Notes under the pieces: generated by a model
What the model saw: only the letters and a program-made list of their open reading frames with translations
Database searches by the model: none
What the model was told of the DNA's origin: nothing
Position numbers and translations under genes: made by a program
Source: Belliella buryatensis
GTDB lineage: Bacteria; Bacteroidota; Bacteroidia; Cytophagales; Cyclobacteriaceae
Length of the DNA: 64,000 bases
Assembly: GCF_900188245.1 (NCBI RefSeq)
Contig: NZ_FZOK01000012.1
Span: 62,001-126,000, forward strand
Direction of reading: 5' to 3'
In this document: in pieces, positions 42,233-51,322 of the stretch
How positions within the stretch are numbered: position 1 is the first letter of the stretch
Layout: every line of letters begins with the position of its first letter

Positions 42233-45200
42233 TTACTCTTGTCTTGTCAAGTCAAAGGATAGGTAAAAAGTAGTTCCTTTCCCAATTTCTGTTTCAAACC
42301 AGATATTTCCACCCGCCGTCTCTACTCCTCTCTTAGCAATCGCCAACCCTAGACCAGACCCCTCCGATTTAGTACTGAAATTAGGAATGAAGATTTTGTC
42401 TTTCAAATCATCCGATATTCCCTTACCGTTGTCTTTAATCTTCAAGAGCACCTTACCAATATCATTGATATCTAATACAACTTCAATCCTCGGTTTCTTT
42501 GGTGACTCTACTGCTTGAATTCCATTGATAATTAGATTTGCAATTACCCTTCCGAATAATTGATCATCACCCATCACGAAAAGTGGAACTCCCTTAGTTT
42601 TATCCTCAAGATTAAGCGTACCCTTCTCTCTATTTTTAAATAATTCAATGCTTTCTTGTACTACAACCCTGAAGTCCATCAATTCATTCTTAGGCAAAGG
42701 CATCTTAGCAAAAGTAGAGAAGGATGTAGCGATGTCGCTCAATGTATCTACCTGGTGTATTAGGGTTTCTATAGGCTTTTTTAATTTTTCTGTATCATCC
42801 AGCTTACCCATCAATTGAAGTCGAAGTAGATGCTGAAGTGTCAATTTCATTGGCGTAAGAGGGTTTTTAATTTCATGCGCTACTTGCTTGGCCATCTCCC
42901 TCCATGCTGACTCCTTTTCTGTATTGGCCAAGGTTTTCTTGCTGGCCTCGAGTTTAAATAGCATATTATTATATTCGTTGACAAGCAGACCTATTTCATC
43001 ATTAGCAGGCCAATACATGGGTTCGTTACTATCCAAATCGGTGTCTTTTAGCTTCTGGGTCAAAAGATTAAAAGGAAATGTAAGATTCTTGGATACGAAA
43101 TAAGACACAAATAGGAAGATGATAAAAATCAGAACAAAGATATTGGCGATATTACTCAGTACGTCTGCAATCAATAAATCAAGTTCAGATTCTGATTCGA
43201 AAAAGGGAATAGAGACTATGGCTCTAATCTGCTGGCTATCAGATGACCTAATAGCAAGATACACTGTCTTAAAATTTAGCTCACCTATTCTTTCCTCTAG
43301 CAAGGCTCTGTTATTCTGTCTTTCAATCACCTCTGCAATTGCCTTGGGATTGATGTACTTTGTCAATATACCCTTGTCAAAAGTATTGGGCTGGGATGTT
43401 GCAAGCAATTGTCCTTCTGCGTCATACACATTAATCTCTACATTCGTAGTACCTGCAAGATTATTCACCATCTGAGCAAAATCATCTCGATCAGCCTCAC
43501 CGATAGCTTGCCTTTCTAACACACCAGATAAGTTGTCTCCTACTAAAGAAGCTTTTTGAAAATATTGTCTGTGTAATTCCTCCCGGTAAGAATTTGTCAA
43601 TAGACCAATGATGATCAAGCTAATAGTCAAAATTGGAAAGAAAAATGCAAAATTCAGATACATCTGAAGTTTGGTAGCATAGTTGAAATTAAAATTACGG
43701 ATACCTTGTCTCAAGGTAAAACTAAGTATACTCAACAAAGTCAATAAAATAAAAGCCACAAAGAAAAGTGAAATATCGGCTAGGATATAATAAACAGGAT
43801 AAACTGGTGTAGATACAACCACCATTCTCTCTTCATTCTCAACAGCAAGATGATGATATTTCCGTAGATAAATACCTGCAGATTTGAGTTTTGCATTGGC
43901 TTGGAATTCATCTAAATCCAATGCTCTATAATTGAATACACCAACAGAATAAGATAGACTCCCTTCCTCGAAAACAGCAAAATCAAAATTCCGTTCCCCA
44001 TAATTCACATTGTATTTCCTATCCATCAAAAGTTTAGGAAATACGGCTGAAGGCTGAATCTTAAGCTGTCTTAATTCTAGAAAAATAGTACCTATGAAAT
44101 TATCTTCTCGATAGAGTGGTATAAAAACAATATACTTATTCCCTACACCTTCTTCAATACCTTTGACAAAATACAGGTCTCTCATTGCTGTAGCATAGTC
44201 GCTTTTTATATAGCTCAACCGAAGGTCTTGTAATTTTTCTTCTGAGAATCGATCTATGACATTATCACCTATGGAATTGAATACTTTTACTCTAAGATCA
44301 TATTGGTCAAAATAATTGATCATATGGAATTTTCGAATTTTCCTTTCTATGGCTTCATTTGATTGAAAAGGATCAGTTAAAGTGTTTTTGATAAAAAGGT
44401 CATTTTTGATCCGCTCCATAATTCCACCTAAATAAAATTCGGCCATCACATCATTTTCTACCAATTGCTGTGTCCCAAACCGAACCTTTGCTTGAAGCTG
44501 CCTTTCCAAAAAAACTTCATGAGATGCTATACCTGTGATTACAGCACCGATCAAACAGCCAAAGAAAAAGGTTAGAAAAGTATTGAAGCCAAGCTTAAAA
44601 ATATTCTTATAAAGCTCAAAACTGATGATAGAAAACAAAAGAATAAAGTGAGAAGAAAAAGCAATGAAATATACCCAGTTGTAATATGCTAGAACTATTC
44701 CTACTGGAACTGAGAAATAAAGCAAAATTCTAAGCGCTACTATCTTTTCAATCTTCTCTCCACTCAAAACTAAATTGATCCCCAAAATAGAGAAAAGTAG
44801 ATACATGGCTCCTCCAAAAAAGACAATAAATAAACTGATCAGCTTAAAATAGTCAAATGTAGGAATCGATAGAATATTAAGATCCCATTGACTGTTGCTG
44901 AGAATATTGATATACAAGCTATAAAACAGCACCAACAATATAGTAGACACCAGATAGGCCAAAAAAACAAAAATACCAGGCTGATATCTAGCTCTGAAAT
45001 GATTGAACCTTTGTTGAAAACTTTGACCTGCCAGTACAGACAAAATCAAAGAAAAAATAATTAGAGAACATACGGTGTTTAACAAAAGATCACCCAAGCT
45101 AGGATTGAACCAAGAAGATGCATACTTGCTGGAGTCGAATAATTCAAAGTCAAAATAATCCTGCGGAAAGTGAAAGAATATCATAAATGCCCTAATGGCT

Positions 45201-45946
45201 AATAAAATCCCTAAAGAATAAGCAATTGCTAGATTTTTATGACCTTTGCGCCAGATTGTGGCTACAAATCCATATCCCAAAATCAGCACAAGCGAAAGTA
45301 GAGAAAAGAAAAATATCAATAATGTAAAATTACTCTCTTTGGTCACTGGTTGATATCCAGATTCAAAATCTATAGAGAAGATATACTCCCCTTTGATACT
45401 GTTAATTGTATAAGCATCAGTCTTGACATTAGATGCAGATAATTGTACCCTATTGTTACCAAAAAGTTCTGGATTAAAACCTGAAAGCAAAAAATCATTT
45501 TGGACTTCCCGCTTATATTTCAATGGATATAACTGAACTAACCAATATGAGCTTTCTGCTCTTTTTAAATTTCTAAGACGTATGTAATAAACTGCCTTGC
45601 TGTCTTCATACAATTGATGGGTTCTAGATTTATCAATAATCTCAATATCTGGTGAATGAATAAAATCTGACCAAAATACTAGTCGATCTAAGTCATCAAA
45701 TAAAAAATAAGAGTGATGACTTTCTACAATCAAATTTGAAAAGCTCAATTCCTCTCCAGGCCTATTATTCATCAAAATAGCTATAAAATCTTCATCAAAC
45801 TGCTGTCCTATTTGTTGAATTTTAGCTTCAATGGGGGCCGCTAACCTATCTGTAGAATGTTTACTACTTAAAAAATAATTTAATGCCAGTAGGAGTCCTA
45901 TGGCAAAGATGGAAGATAATAGAATTAGTCTTTTTTTCTTGAGCAT
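42233..45946 (-). CDS. Large NtrY-like sensor histidine kinase
   Basis: A 1237-residue membrane kinase. The N-terminal two thirds hold about twelve hydrophobic helices and two extracytoplasmic sensor regions; then come a HAMP linker (about 930-990) and the kinase core. The H box 'AHEIKNPLTPMKLTLQHL' places the phospho-accepting His at residue 1024; the N box 'NLIINGIQAV', G1 'DNGKGIS' and G2 'GSGLGLAIAKR' are complete. The H-box wording is typical of NtrY-type kinases. No response regulator gene is next to it, so the partner must be elsewhere. Signal unknown. Confidence 0.92.
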   Translation of the reverse strand: MLKKKRLILLSSIFAIGLLLALNYFLSSKHSTDRLAAPIEAKIQQIGQQFDEDFIAILMNNRPGEELSFSNLIVESHHSYFLFDDLDRLVFWSDFIHSPDIEIIDKSRTHQLYEDSKAVYYIRLRNLKRAESSYWLVQLYPLKYKREVQNDFLLSGFNPELFGNNRVQLSASNVKTDAYTINSIKGEYIFSIDFESGYQPVTKESNFTLLIFFFSLLSLVLILGYGFVATIWRKGHKNLAIAYSLGILLAIRAFMIFFHFPQDYFDFELFDSSKYASSWFNPSLGDLLLNTVCSLIIFSLILSVLAGQSFQQRFNHFRARYQPGIFVFLAYLVSTILLVLFYSLYINILSNSQWDLNILSIPTFDYFKLISLFIVFFGGAMYLLFSILGINLVLSGEKIEKIVALRILLYFSVPVGIVLAYYNWVYFIAFSSHFILLFSIISFELYKNIFKLGFNTFLTFFFGCLIGAVITGIASHEVFLERQLQAKVRFGTQQLVENDVMAEFYLGGIMERIKNDLFIKNTLTDPFQSNEAIERKIRKFHMINYFDQYDLRVKVFNSIGDNVIDRFSEEKLQDLRLSYIKSDYATAMRDLYFVKGIEEGVGNKYIVFIPLYREDNFIGTIFLELRQLKIQPSAVFPKLLMDRKYNVNYGERNFDFAVFEEGSLSYSVGVFNYRALDLDEFQANAKLKSAGIYLRKYHHLAVENEERMVVVSTPVYPVYYILADISLFFVAFILLTLLSILSFTLRQGIRNFNFNYATKLQMYLNFAFFFPILTISLIIIGLLTNSYREELHRQYFQKASLVGDNLSGVLERQAIGEADRDDFAQMVNNLAGTTNVEINVYDAEGQLLATSQPNTFDKGILTKYINPKAIAEVIERQNNRALLEERIGELNFKTVYLAIRSSDSQQIRAIVSIPFFESESELDLLIADVLSNIANIFVLIFIIFLFVSYFVSKNLTFPFNLLTQKLKDTDLDSNEPMYWPANDEIGLLVNEYNNMLFKLEASKKTLANTEKESAWREMAKQVAHEIKNPLTPMKLTLQHLLRLQLMGKLDDTEKLKKPIETLIHQVDTLSDIATSFSTFAKMPLPKNELMDFRVVVQESIELFKNREKGTLNLEDKTKGVPLFVMGDDQLFGRVIANLIINGIQAVESPKKPRIEVVLDINDIGKVLLKIKDNGKGISDDLKDKIFIPNFSTKSEGSGLGLAIAKRGVETAGGNIWFETEIGKGTTFYLSFDLTRQE

Positions 45947-45960
45947 AATCTTGATAAAAG

Positions 45961-45992
45961 TAAAAAAGCAAAGTCTATTATCAAACTTTGCT
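45961..45992 (-). terminator. Terminator between the sco cluster and the kinase gene
   Basis: AGCAAAGT (45967-45974) and ACTTTGCT (45985-45992) form an 8-base stem; read on the minus strand it is followed by TTTTTT. It would end transcripts of the sco-DUF420-CxxC cluster before the kinase gene. Confidence 0.7.
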
Positions 45993-46021
45993 CATTTTAT
46001 ACATTAAATTCAAAAACCGTA

Positions 46022-46288
46022 CTAGAATTTCTCACCTTGAAAGACAAATTTAGACTTTCTTTTTTTGGCATTCCTATACCATAAAAATCCAATCACAGCA
46101 GCAATCAAATAAGGCATGGTGAAAAGATATAAAATTCCAGTGTTCAATCCAGCGCCGATAGTCGTCTCACCATTACTCACATTATTTTCAACAGAGGCTC
46201 TACACATCGCACATTGTGCAAATGAAGTAATTTGAGTCATCATAAACCCAATGAATAAAAAGAAGGCTTTTGAAAGATTTTTCATCAA
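46022..46288 (-). CDS. Small membrane protein with CxxC, cox-cluster associated
   Basis: The 88-residue protein has a signal peptide or first helix (about 5-24), then 'QCAMCRASVENN' with a CxxC pair on the periplasmic side, and a second helix (about 47-68) followed by a basic tail. Similar small proteins accompany SCO and DUF420 genes in Bacteroidota. A role in copper binding or thiol chemistry for oxidase assembly is only inferred. Confidence 0.78.
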   Translation of the reverse strand: MMKNLSKAFFLFIGFMMTQITSFAQCAMCRASVENNVSNGETTIGAGLNTGILYLFTMPYLIAAVIGFLWYRNAKKRKSKFVFQGEKF

Positions 46289-46317
46289 CTTAATAACGCT
46301 AGAAACGGGAAGATAGT

Positions 46318-46872
46318 TTAGAAGCTATAATAAGGACTGATCATAAGATACACTACTACTCCTGTCACCGTCACATAGAGCCAAATAGGGTAGGCAAATC
46401 TAACTACTTTCCTATGCTTTTCTCGCTGATCAGTATAGCCATAATAGTAGGCTAATAAAATCGGAAATAAAGCCACAGCAGCCAAAATGATATGAGTAAT
46501 CAAGATAAAAAAGTAAATAGTCCTAATCCAACCTTCACCACCAAAAGAAGTACTTTCAGCTGAAGCGTGATAAATCACATAAGAAACAAGAAATACAGCT
46601 CCCAATGTAAAGGCAGTTGTCATCGATGCCCGATGCAATGGGATATTTTTGTTTTTTATAAAAATCAAACCAGCTATCAACGCTATGGTAGCAGCAGTAT
46701 TAATTACTGCATTGAGATGTGGTAAAAAATATACCCAATCACTCGCGAAATCTAACTTCGTGGGCATGAACAATAATAAAGCTACTACTATAGGTACAGC
46801 AACTGCTATAACTGTCACCAGCCTAATGATTCCTTTATCCTCAGAACTATTCGACAAACTATTATTTTCCAT
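46318..46872 (-). CDS. DUF420 membrane protein (CtaM-like)
   Basis: The 184-residue protein has about five transmembrane helices. 'LPHLNAVINTAATIALIAGLIFIKNKNIPLHRASMTTAF' is the DUF420 signature, with a conserved His in the loop. DUF420 proteins (CtaM in Bacillus) are needed for aa3-type oxidase assembly. The gene overlaps the 3' end of sco by 11 bases. Confidence 0.88.
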   Translation of the reverse strand: MENNSLSNSSEDKGIIRLVTVIAVAVPIVVALLLFMPTKLDFASDWVYFLPHLNAVINTAATIALIAGLIFIKNKNIPLHRASMTTAFTLGAVFLVSYVIYHASAESTSFGGEGWIRTIYFFILITHIILAAVALFPILLAYYYGYTDQREKHRKVVRFAYPIWLYVTVTGVVVYLMISPYYSF

Positions 46873-47527
46873 ATAATAAGATTTTTGTTTCTAATATCAA
46901 ACGATCTACCTCTTCTCTATTGGTTCCGCTATAATACCCCCTAATTCTCCCCTCTTCATCAACTAAGACAAATTTATCAGAATGTACAAAATCATCAGGC
47001 ACTCCCTCTCCATCTATAGTAGGTAATATAAATCCACATCGTGCAAGATTATAAATCTCAGATTTATCACCCGTCAGAAAATGCCATTTCCCCGGGGTTG
47101 CTCTATGCAAATCAGCATAAGATTGAAGCATCTCAGGTGTATCATATTCTGGATCAATTGATATAGAATAGATCTGAACATCATCATTTTGTCTAAACAC
47201 ATCATCTACACGCTCCATTTCTGTAGACATCACAGGACAAATGCTAGGACAGGAAGTAAAGAAAAAGTCAACAATAGTAACTTTTCCTTTCATTTCTATA
47301 CTCCCTATCTCTTGATTGAGGTGAGAAGTAAATTTAAATTCTGGAATCCTATGTTGTTTGCCTTCTTCAAAATTACATTCTAAAAAAGGATTATCAACGC
47401 CAGTTTCGTAATATACCGGAATATCATAAGTATTTGAACTCATTGTCTTTAAAAAGACGATAATAAGAACAGGAATCAGTAAGATGCACAATAACACTAA
47501 GCCCTGTAAAATTCTAAGTCCCTTCAT
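46862..47527 (-). CDS. sco: SCO1/SenC copper chaperone
   Basis: From ATG 47527 the protein has 221 residues: an N-terminal anchor helix, then a thioredoxin-like domain with the copper-binding CxxxC motif 'FFTSCPSICPVM' and the distal His in 'DFVHSDKFVLVD'. It delivers copper to the CuA centre of cytochrome oxidase subunit II. A TTG at 47551 is an upstream alternative but lies in the terminator hairpin. The terminator upstream suggests lower or separate expression from the act-cox operon. Confidence 0.93.
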   Translation of the reverse strand: MKGLRILQGLVLLCILLIPVLIIVFLKTMSSNTYDIPVYYETGVDNPFLECNFEEGKQHRIPEFKFTSHLNQEIGSIEMKGKVTIVDFFFTSCPSICPVMSTEMERVDDVFRQNDDVQIYSISIDPEYDTPEMLQSYADLHRATPGKWHFLTGDKSEIYNLARCGFILPTIDGEGVPDDFVHSDKFVLVDEEGRIRGYYSGTNREEVDRLILETKILLYGK

Positions 47528-47550
47528 AAGATTTGATTTATTATATAACA

Positions 47551-47591
47551 AAAAAGTAGGTTGAAGAGTCCATCTCCAACCTACTTTTTTT
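47551..47591. terminator. Bidirectional terminator between cox subunit IV and sco
   Basis: AAAAAGTAGGTTG (47551-47563) pairs perfectly over 13 bases with CAACCTACTTTTT (47577-47589). T-runs lie on the 3' side of both strands. On the minus strand it should end the long act-cox transcript before sco. Confidence 0.85.
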
Positions 47592-47606
47592 GTTAATAGA
47601 AAGATT

Positions 47607-47936
47607 TTACCACCTTAACATAAAGATGTCTGTGCCTTCTCTCATCAATGCAATTACCAACCACACCAAAAATATGAGTGGTACTATGATAGAATAAAAT
47701 AAAGGTTTTGCCTCTTCACCAAGATGCATAAATTCCATCATAATGTATTTCGCTTTCCAAATTGTCAATACAATAAAGAGGAAGTAGAGTAAAAGACCTC
47801 TATCCATGGTAAAAGCCATCAAGAATTCAACCGCAGTGATCGCTAATAGGATCCCAGCTGTCTTCCAGATTTTCATAATTTTAGCATTATCTCTAGGAAT
47901 TACTTCCAAGCTAGTTTTATTTTCTTGTGCTGCCAT
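47607..47936 (-). CDS. Cytochrome c oxidase subunit IV
   Basis: A 109-residue protein with three transmembrane helices, a size and topology typical of prokaryotic subunit IV (COX4_pro/CyoD-like), including 'IMMEFMHLGEEAKPLFY' in the central loop. It supports assembly of the heme-copper centre. It is the last gene of the act-cox operon, directly before the terminator. Confidence 0.9.
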   Translation of the reverse strand: MAAQENKTSLEVIPRDNAKIMKIWKTAGILLAITAVEFLMAFTMDRGLLLYFLFIVLTIWKAKYIMMEFMHLGEEAKPLFYSIIVPLIFLVWLVIALMREGTDIFMLRW

Positions 47937-47958
47937 ATCAAATATGCTTATAATTTCT

Positions 47959-48735
47959 TTAGATTAAGTAGAAGAAGGTAAAAACGAATACCCATACAAG
48001 ATCAACAAAATGCCAATAAAGACCAATTTTTTCAATCATTTCATAATGTCCTCTTCTTTCATACACACCAACTGCCGCTTGATAAAAGGCTAGAAATAGC
48101 AATACCACTCCAATAGTTACGTGAAATCCGTGGAATCCAGTGATAAAGAAGAATAGTTGGGCAAAAGCGGCTGGGCCATATTCATTAACTACCAAATTGG
48201 CTCCATAAATGGTCTCTGTTACAACTTGATTCAGTGTGTTCACATAAGTCAGTACAGCTCCATTATCAGAACCGTGAATAAAGTGAGACCATTCCCATGC
48301 TTGACAGCTCAGGAATGTGATTCCACCAAGTAAAGTCCAAAGCATCCATTTTACTACGTCGTTTCTATCATTTCTATGACCAGCTTCTACAGCCAATACC
48401 ATCGTAACAGAGCTCATGATCAAAATAAATGTCATCAAACCTACAAAGACCAATGGCATATGAACTCCATGGAAGAAAGGAAAAGCATCAAATACCAATT
48501 CTGGAATAGGCCAGTACTCATTAGAGCCTTGGAAAGCATCCATTGTTCCTGAGTAGGCAGGATAACTTACGCGGATAGCTGCATAAGTAATCAAAAATGC
48601 GGCAAATGTAAAGATATCTGAAAGTAGGAAAAACCACATCATGAGCTTTCCATAACTGGCTTTTAGAGGTTCATTACCACCTCCCCAGATTCCTCTTTTG
48701 GAGCTAACTCCGATCGCTGTTGCAGTCGTCGACAT
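47959..48735 (-). CDS. Cytochrome c oxidase subunit III, long copy
   Basis: A 258-residue COX3-family protein with about five to seven helices; 'ITGFHGFHVTIGVVLLFLAF' and 'IGLYWHFVDLVWVFVFTFFYL' are the family's most conserved parts. It stabilises proton pumping by subunit I. It lies 22 bases downstream of a second, shorter subunit III gene; the pair is the usual arrangement in Bacteroidota aa3 operons. Confidence 0.93.
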   Translation of the reverse strand: MSTTATAIGVSSKRGIWGGGNEPLKASYGKLMMWFFLLSDIFTFAAFLITYAAIRVSYPAYSGTMDAFQGSNEYWPIPELVFDAFPFFHGVHMPLVFVGLMTFILIMSSVTMVLAVEAGHRNDRNDVVKWMLWTLLGGITFLSCQAWEWSHFIHGSDNGAVLTYVNTLNQVVTETIYGANLVVNEYGPAAFAQLFFFITGFHGFHVTIGVVLLFLAFYQAAVGVYERRGHYEMIEKIGLYWHFVDLVWVFVFTFFYLI

Positions 48736-48757
48736 ATGAATTAAATTAACTTTATAT

Positions 48758-49339
48758 TTAATGATTAAGTTGCAAGAACATAAATAGGTATAACCATAGA
48801 CCTCCCAAGAAATGCCAATAGGTTACGCACATTTCCATCGGTGTCATAGATTGAGAATGTACCTTGTATCTAAAGGACGAAATTAATACAATAATTAGAA
48901 ATATCACACCGCTAATCAAGTGTAATGCATGCAAACCTGTAAAAACATACAAGAAGGAGCCTGCAGGATTACCTACAAAATATACATCTTTGTCTACTAA
49001 TGCAACCCAACTATACCATTGACCTATTAGAAAAAGGATTCCCAATATAACCGCAATTGACATACCTAACCTTACTTGGACAAGTTCATCTTTTTTAGCT
49101 GAGACATAAGACCAATGAAGAAAAATACTGCTAAGTACCACAATTCCTGAAGTATAATAAAATATATCAGGCAAAGTGAACTCCAACCAATTACCTTCGG
49201 ACTGTCTGACAATATAAGCACTAGTCAAAGCTGCAAAAATCATTACAACAGTAACCATAAATAACCATAGTGCAAACTTCTTTGGATGCATGGAAATTGG
49301 TTGCTCTGCCCCTTCAATATATGCGAATTTTTCCTCCAT
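48758..49339 (-). CDS. Cytochrome c oxidase subunit III, short copy
   Basis: A 193-residue COX3/CyoC-like protein with five predicted helices. 'FTGLHALHLISGVIFLIIVLIS' and 'TYWHFLGGLWLYLFMFLQ' match the family. It lacks the two extra segments of the long copy. Both are probably part of the same oxidase (inference from shared operon). The start is 1 base from the ctaB stop, suggesting translational coupling. Confidence 0.92.
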   Translation of the reverse strand: MEEKFAYIEGAEQPISMHPKKFALWLFMVTVVMIFAALTSAYIVRQSEGNWLEFTLPDIFYYTSGIVVLSSIFLHWSYVSAKKDELVQVRLGMSIAVILGILFLIGQWYSWVALVDKDVYFVGNPAGSFLYVFTGLHALHLISGVIFLIIVLISSFRYKVHSQSMTPMEMCVTYWHFLGGLWLYLFMFLQLNH

Positions 49340-49340
49340 C

Positions 49341-50243
49341 TTAAATCTTATCTAGTAAATACGCAATTTGTACAATCGGAAGATACAAAAACGATCCAAA
49401 CATGATCTTCAAAGCAGATTTTCTTGAGCAATCTCTCATCAAGGAAAACGTCTGCGCTAAGAAAAGAACACCACAAACTGTAGCTACGATACCTGAATTT
49501 AGCCCTGTCAAACCAAAGTAAGTAGGCAACAAACCCAGAGGCAATAAGAACAAGGTGTAAATCATAATTTGAATCGCAGTATTGAGGTCCTTTTTTCCAC
49601 CAGAAGGCAATAACTTAAATCCAGCCTTTTTATAATCTTCGTCACTTACCCAAGCGATAGCCCAAAAATGAGGAAATTGCCAAACAAACTGAATCCCGAA
49701 GATAATCAAGGCCTCATGTGAAATCATCCCAGTAGCAGCAGTCCAACCTAACAAAGGAGGCATAGCCCCAGGGATTGCTCCAACAAAAACAGCTATTGGC
49801 CCAACTCGCTTCAAAGGGGTGTAAACAAATACATAAAGAATCATGCTTAATACACCCAAAGCAGTAGTCAAAGGATTGGTAAATAACCAGAGTATACTTA
49901 CACCAATAATCCCAACTATTGTAGTAAACCAATAGGCCTCTGAAAGAGTAATTTGTTTTAAAGGAAGAGGTCTGTTTTGAGTTCGCTTCATTAGCTTGTC
50001 ATAATCTCTTTCCCATATTTCGTTTGCCGCCCCAGAAGCACCACTAATCAGAAAACCTCCAATCATCAAGGCAAAGAATTTCCCCCAAGAAAAAACTACT
50101 CCAGAGTCTCCCAAAATAAATCCAAACACCGCAGAGAAAGTAACCAATGCGCTCAGTCTGAATTTGATCAATTCGTAATATGCCTTTGCTCTAAAAGCAA
50201 CTGCATCGATTAGCGTATTTTCGACAATATTTAAAGTCCTCAT
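49341..50243 (-). CDS. ctaB: Protoheme IX farnesyltransferase (heme O synthase)
   Basis: UbiA-family inner-membrane prenyltransferase of 300 residues that adds a farnesyl group to heme B. The first Asp-rich motif appears in 'GAANEIWERDYDKLMKRTQNRPLP' (NxxxDxxxD type), the second in 'AWVSDEDYKKAGFKLLP', and nine helices are spread over the rest. Its ATG overlaps the ctaA stop by 4 bases. It supplies heme O for CtaA. Confidence 0.95.
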   Translation of the reverse strand: MRTLNIVENTLIDAVAFRAKAYYELIKFRLSALVTFSAVFGFILGDSGVVFSWGKFFALMIGGFLISGASGAANEIWERDYDKLMKRTQNRPLPLKQITLSEAYWFTTIVGIIGVSILWLFTNPLTTALGVLSMILYVFVYTPLKRVGPIAVFVGAIPGAMPPLLGWTAATGMISHEALIIFGIQFVWQFPHFWAIAWVSDEDYKKAGFKLLPSGGKKDLNTAIQIMIYTLFLLPLGLLPTYFGLTGLNSGIVATVCGVLFLAQTFSLMRDCSRKSALKIMFGSFLYLPIVQIAYLLDKI

Positions 50244-51322
50244 GAACTAACTGTGTCTATTTTTAATTTATTTTGATCAAAAAGATTCAATAACAATAAG
50301 AATTGAATTCCTATGATCAATGCACCTAATAATAGGTGGACTGGTTGCAGGAAAGCTGGAATTGCAAAATATGCCATCCCAACCCCCGTCAATATTTCAA
50401 ACACAATTATTATAAGTAGTAATTGTGATAATTTGAAGATTCCTGAATTACGAAGCGAGTATTTATAAATTTTATAAATAAACAGCAGATGAATACCCAA
50501 GAGCACCAAGGAATAAGACCTATGAATAAGAAAAGGCAAACCCAATTGCTCTATCCAAGTACTTCTCAACAAGTTCCCCATGGCTGTGGCAACTTGATCA
50601 ATTTCTTCTCTCACCTGCGTACCCAAGATAATTTGTACTATCATTAGAATGAAACCAATGAATAATATAATAGAAAGTCTTTTAGATTTATAAGTCCTTC
50701 TTTTGATCTCTTTACCAATATGATGTGCTCTGAAATGGATGTAGATTAATATACAAACCAATAACAGTGCTAACAACATATGTATGGTGATCATCCATGT
50801 CAATAAATTCGTGGAAACGACGATTGAACCTATCCAACCGATAAAGAGAACGAGGATCAAGCTGCCAATAGATAAGATAGGAATTAATTTATCTTGACTC
50901 CATAAAGAAAGAGATCTATAAACAGTAAGTATTATCAAAAGACCGATGACAACGCCAATTAATCTATTGATATATTCTATCCATGTTTTGGTGGCATTAA
51001 ACTCCTCCTCTATCAAAATAGACTTATCATTTCTTATCTCTTCTGCCTTATTCGTAAAACCTAACTTTTCTAAACTAGCGACAAAGCGATCATTTTTTTC
51101 AACTCGCTTTTCGAGGTATATTTCCTGATAATCATTTGGGAGCTGATTCACGCTCGTTGGCGGAACCCAGCTCCCAAAGCATTTAGGCCAATCAGGACAT
51201 CCCATACCAGAACCGGTACTTCTGACAATCCCACCAACCAAGATCAGAAAATAAACAGCAATCACAGTAATCAAAGAGATCCTGCGAAAGCTGTTAATTG
51301 ATTTAAGATTCCTTAGATTCAT
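50240..51322 (-). CDS. ctaA: Heme A synthase (CtaA/COX15)
   Basis: Inner-membrane enzyme that oxidises heme O to heme A for the aa3 oxidase; 360 residues, eight helices. 'GGIVRSTGSGMGCPDWPKCFGSWVPP' is the family signature, with the redox-active cysteine pair; heme-ligand His residues lie in 'TWIEYINRLIG', 'IHMLLALLLV', 'LIHRSYSLVLLGIHLL' and 'QPVHLLLG' regions. The start overlaps the coxA end by 20 bases; a slightly later start is possible. Confidence 0.94.
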   Translation of the reverse strand: MNLRNLKSINSFRRISLITVIAVYFLILVGGIVRSTGSGMGCPDWPKCFGSWVPPTSVNQLPNDYQEIYLEKRVEKNDRFVASLEKLGFTNKAEEIRNDKSILIEEEFNATKTWIEYINRLIGVVIGLLIILTVYRSLSLWSQDKLIPILSIGSLILVLFIGWIGSIVVSTNLLTWMITIHMLLALLLVCILIYIHFRAHHIGKEIKRRTYKSKRLSIILFIGFILMIVQIILGTQVREEIDQVATAMGNLLRSTWIEQLGLPFLIHRSYSLVLLGIHLLFIYKIYKYSLRNSGIFKLSQLLLIIIVFEILTGVGMAYFAIPAFLQPVHLLLGALIIGIQFLLLLNLFDQNKLKIDTVSS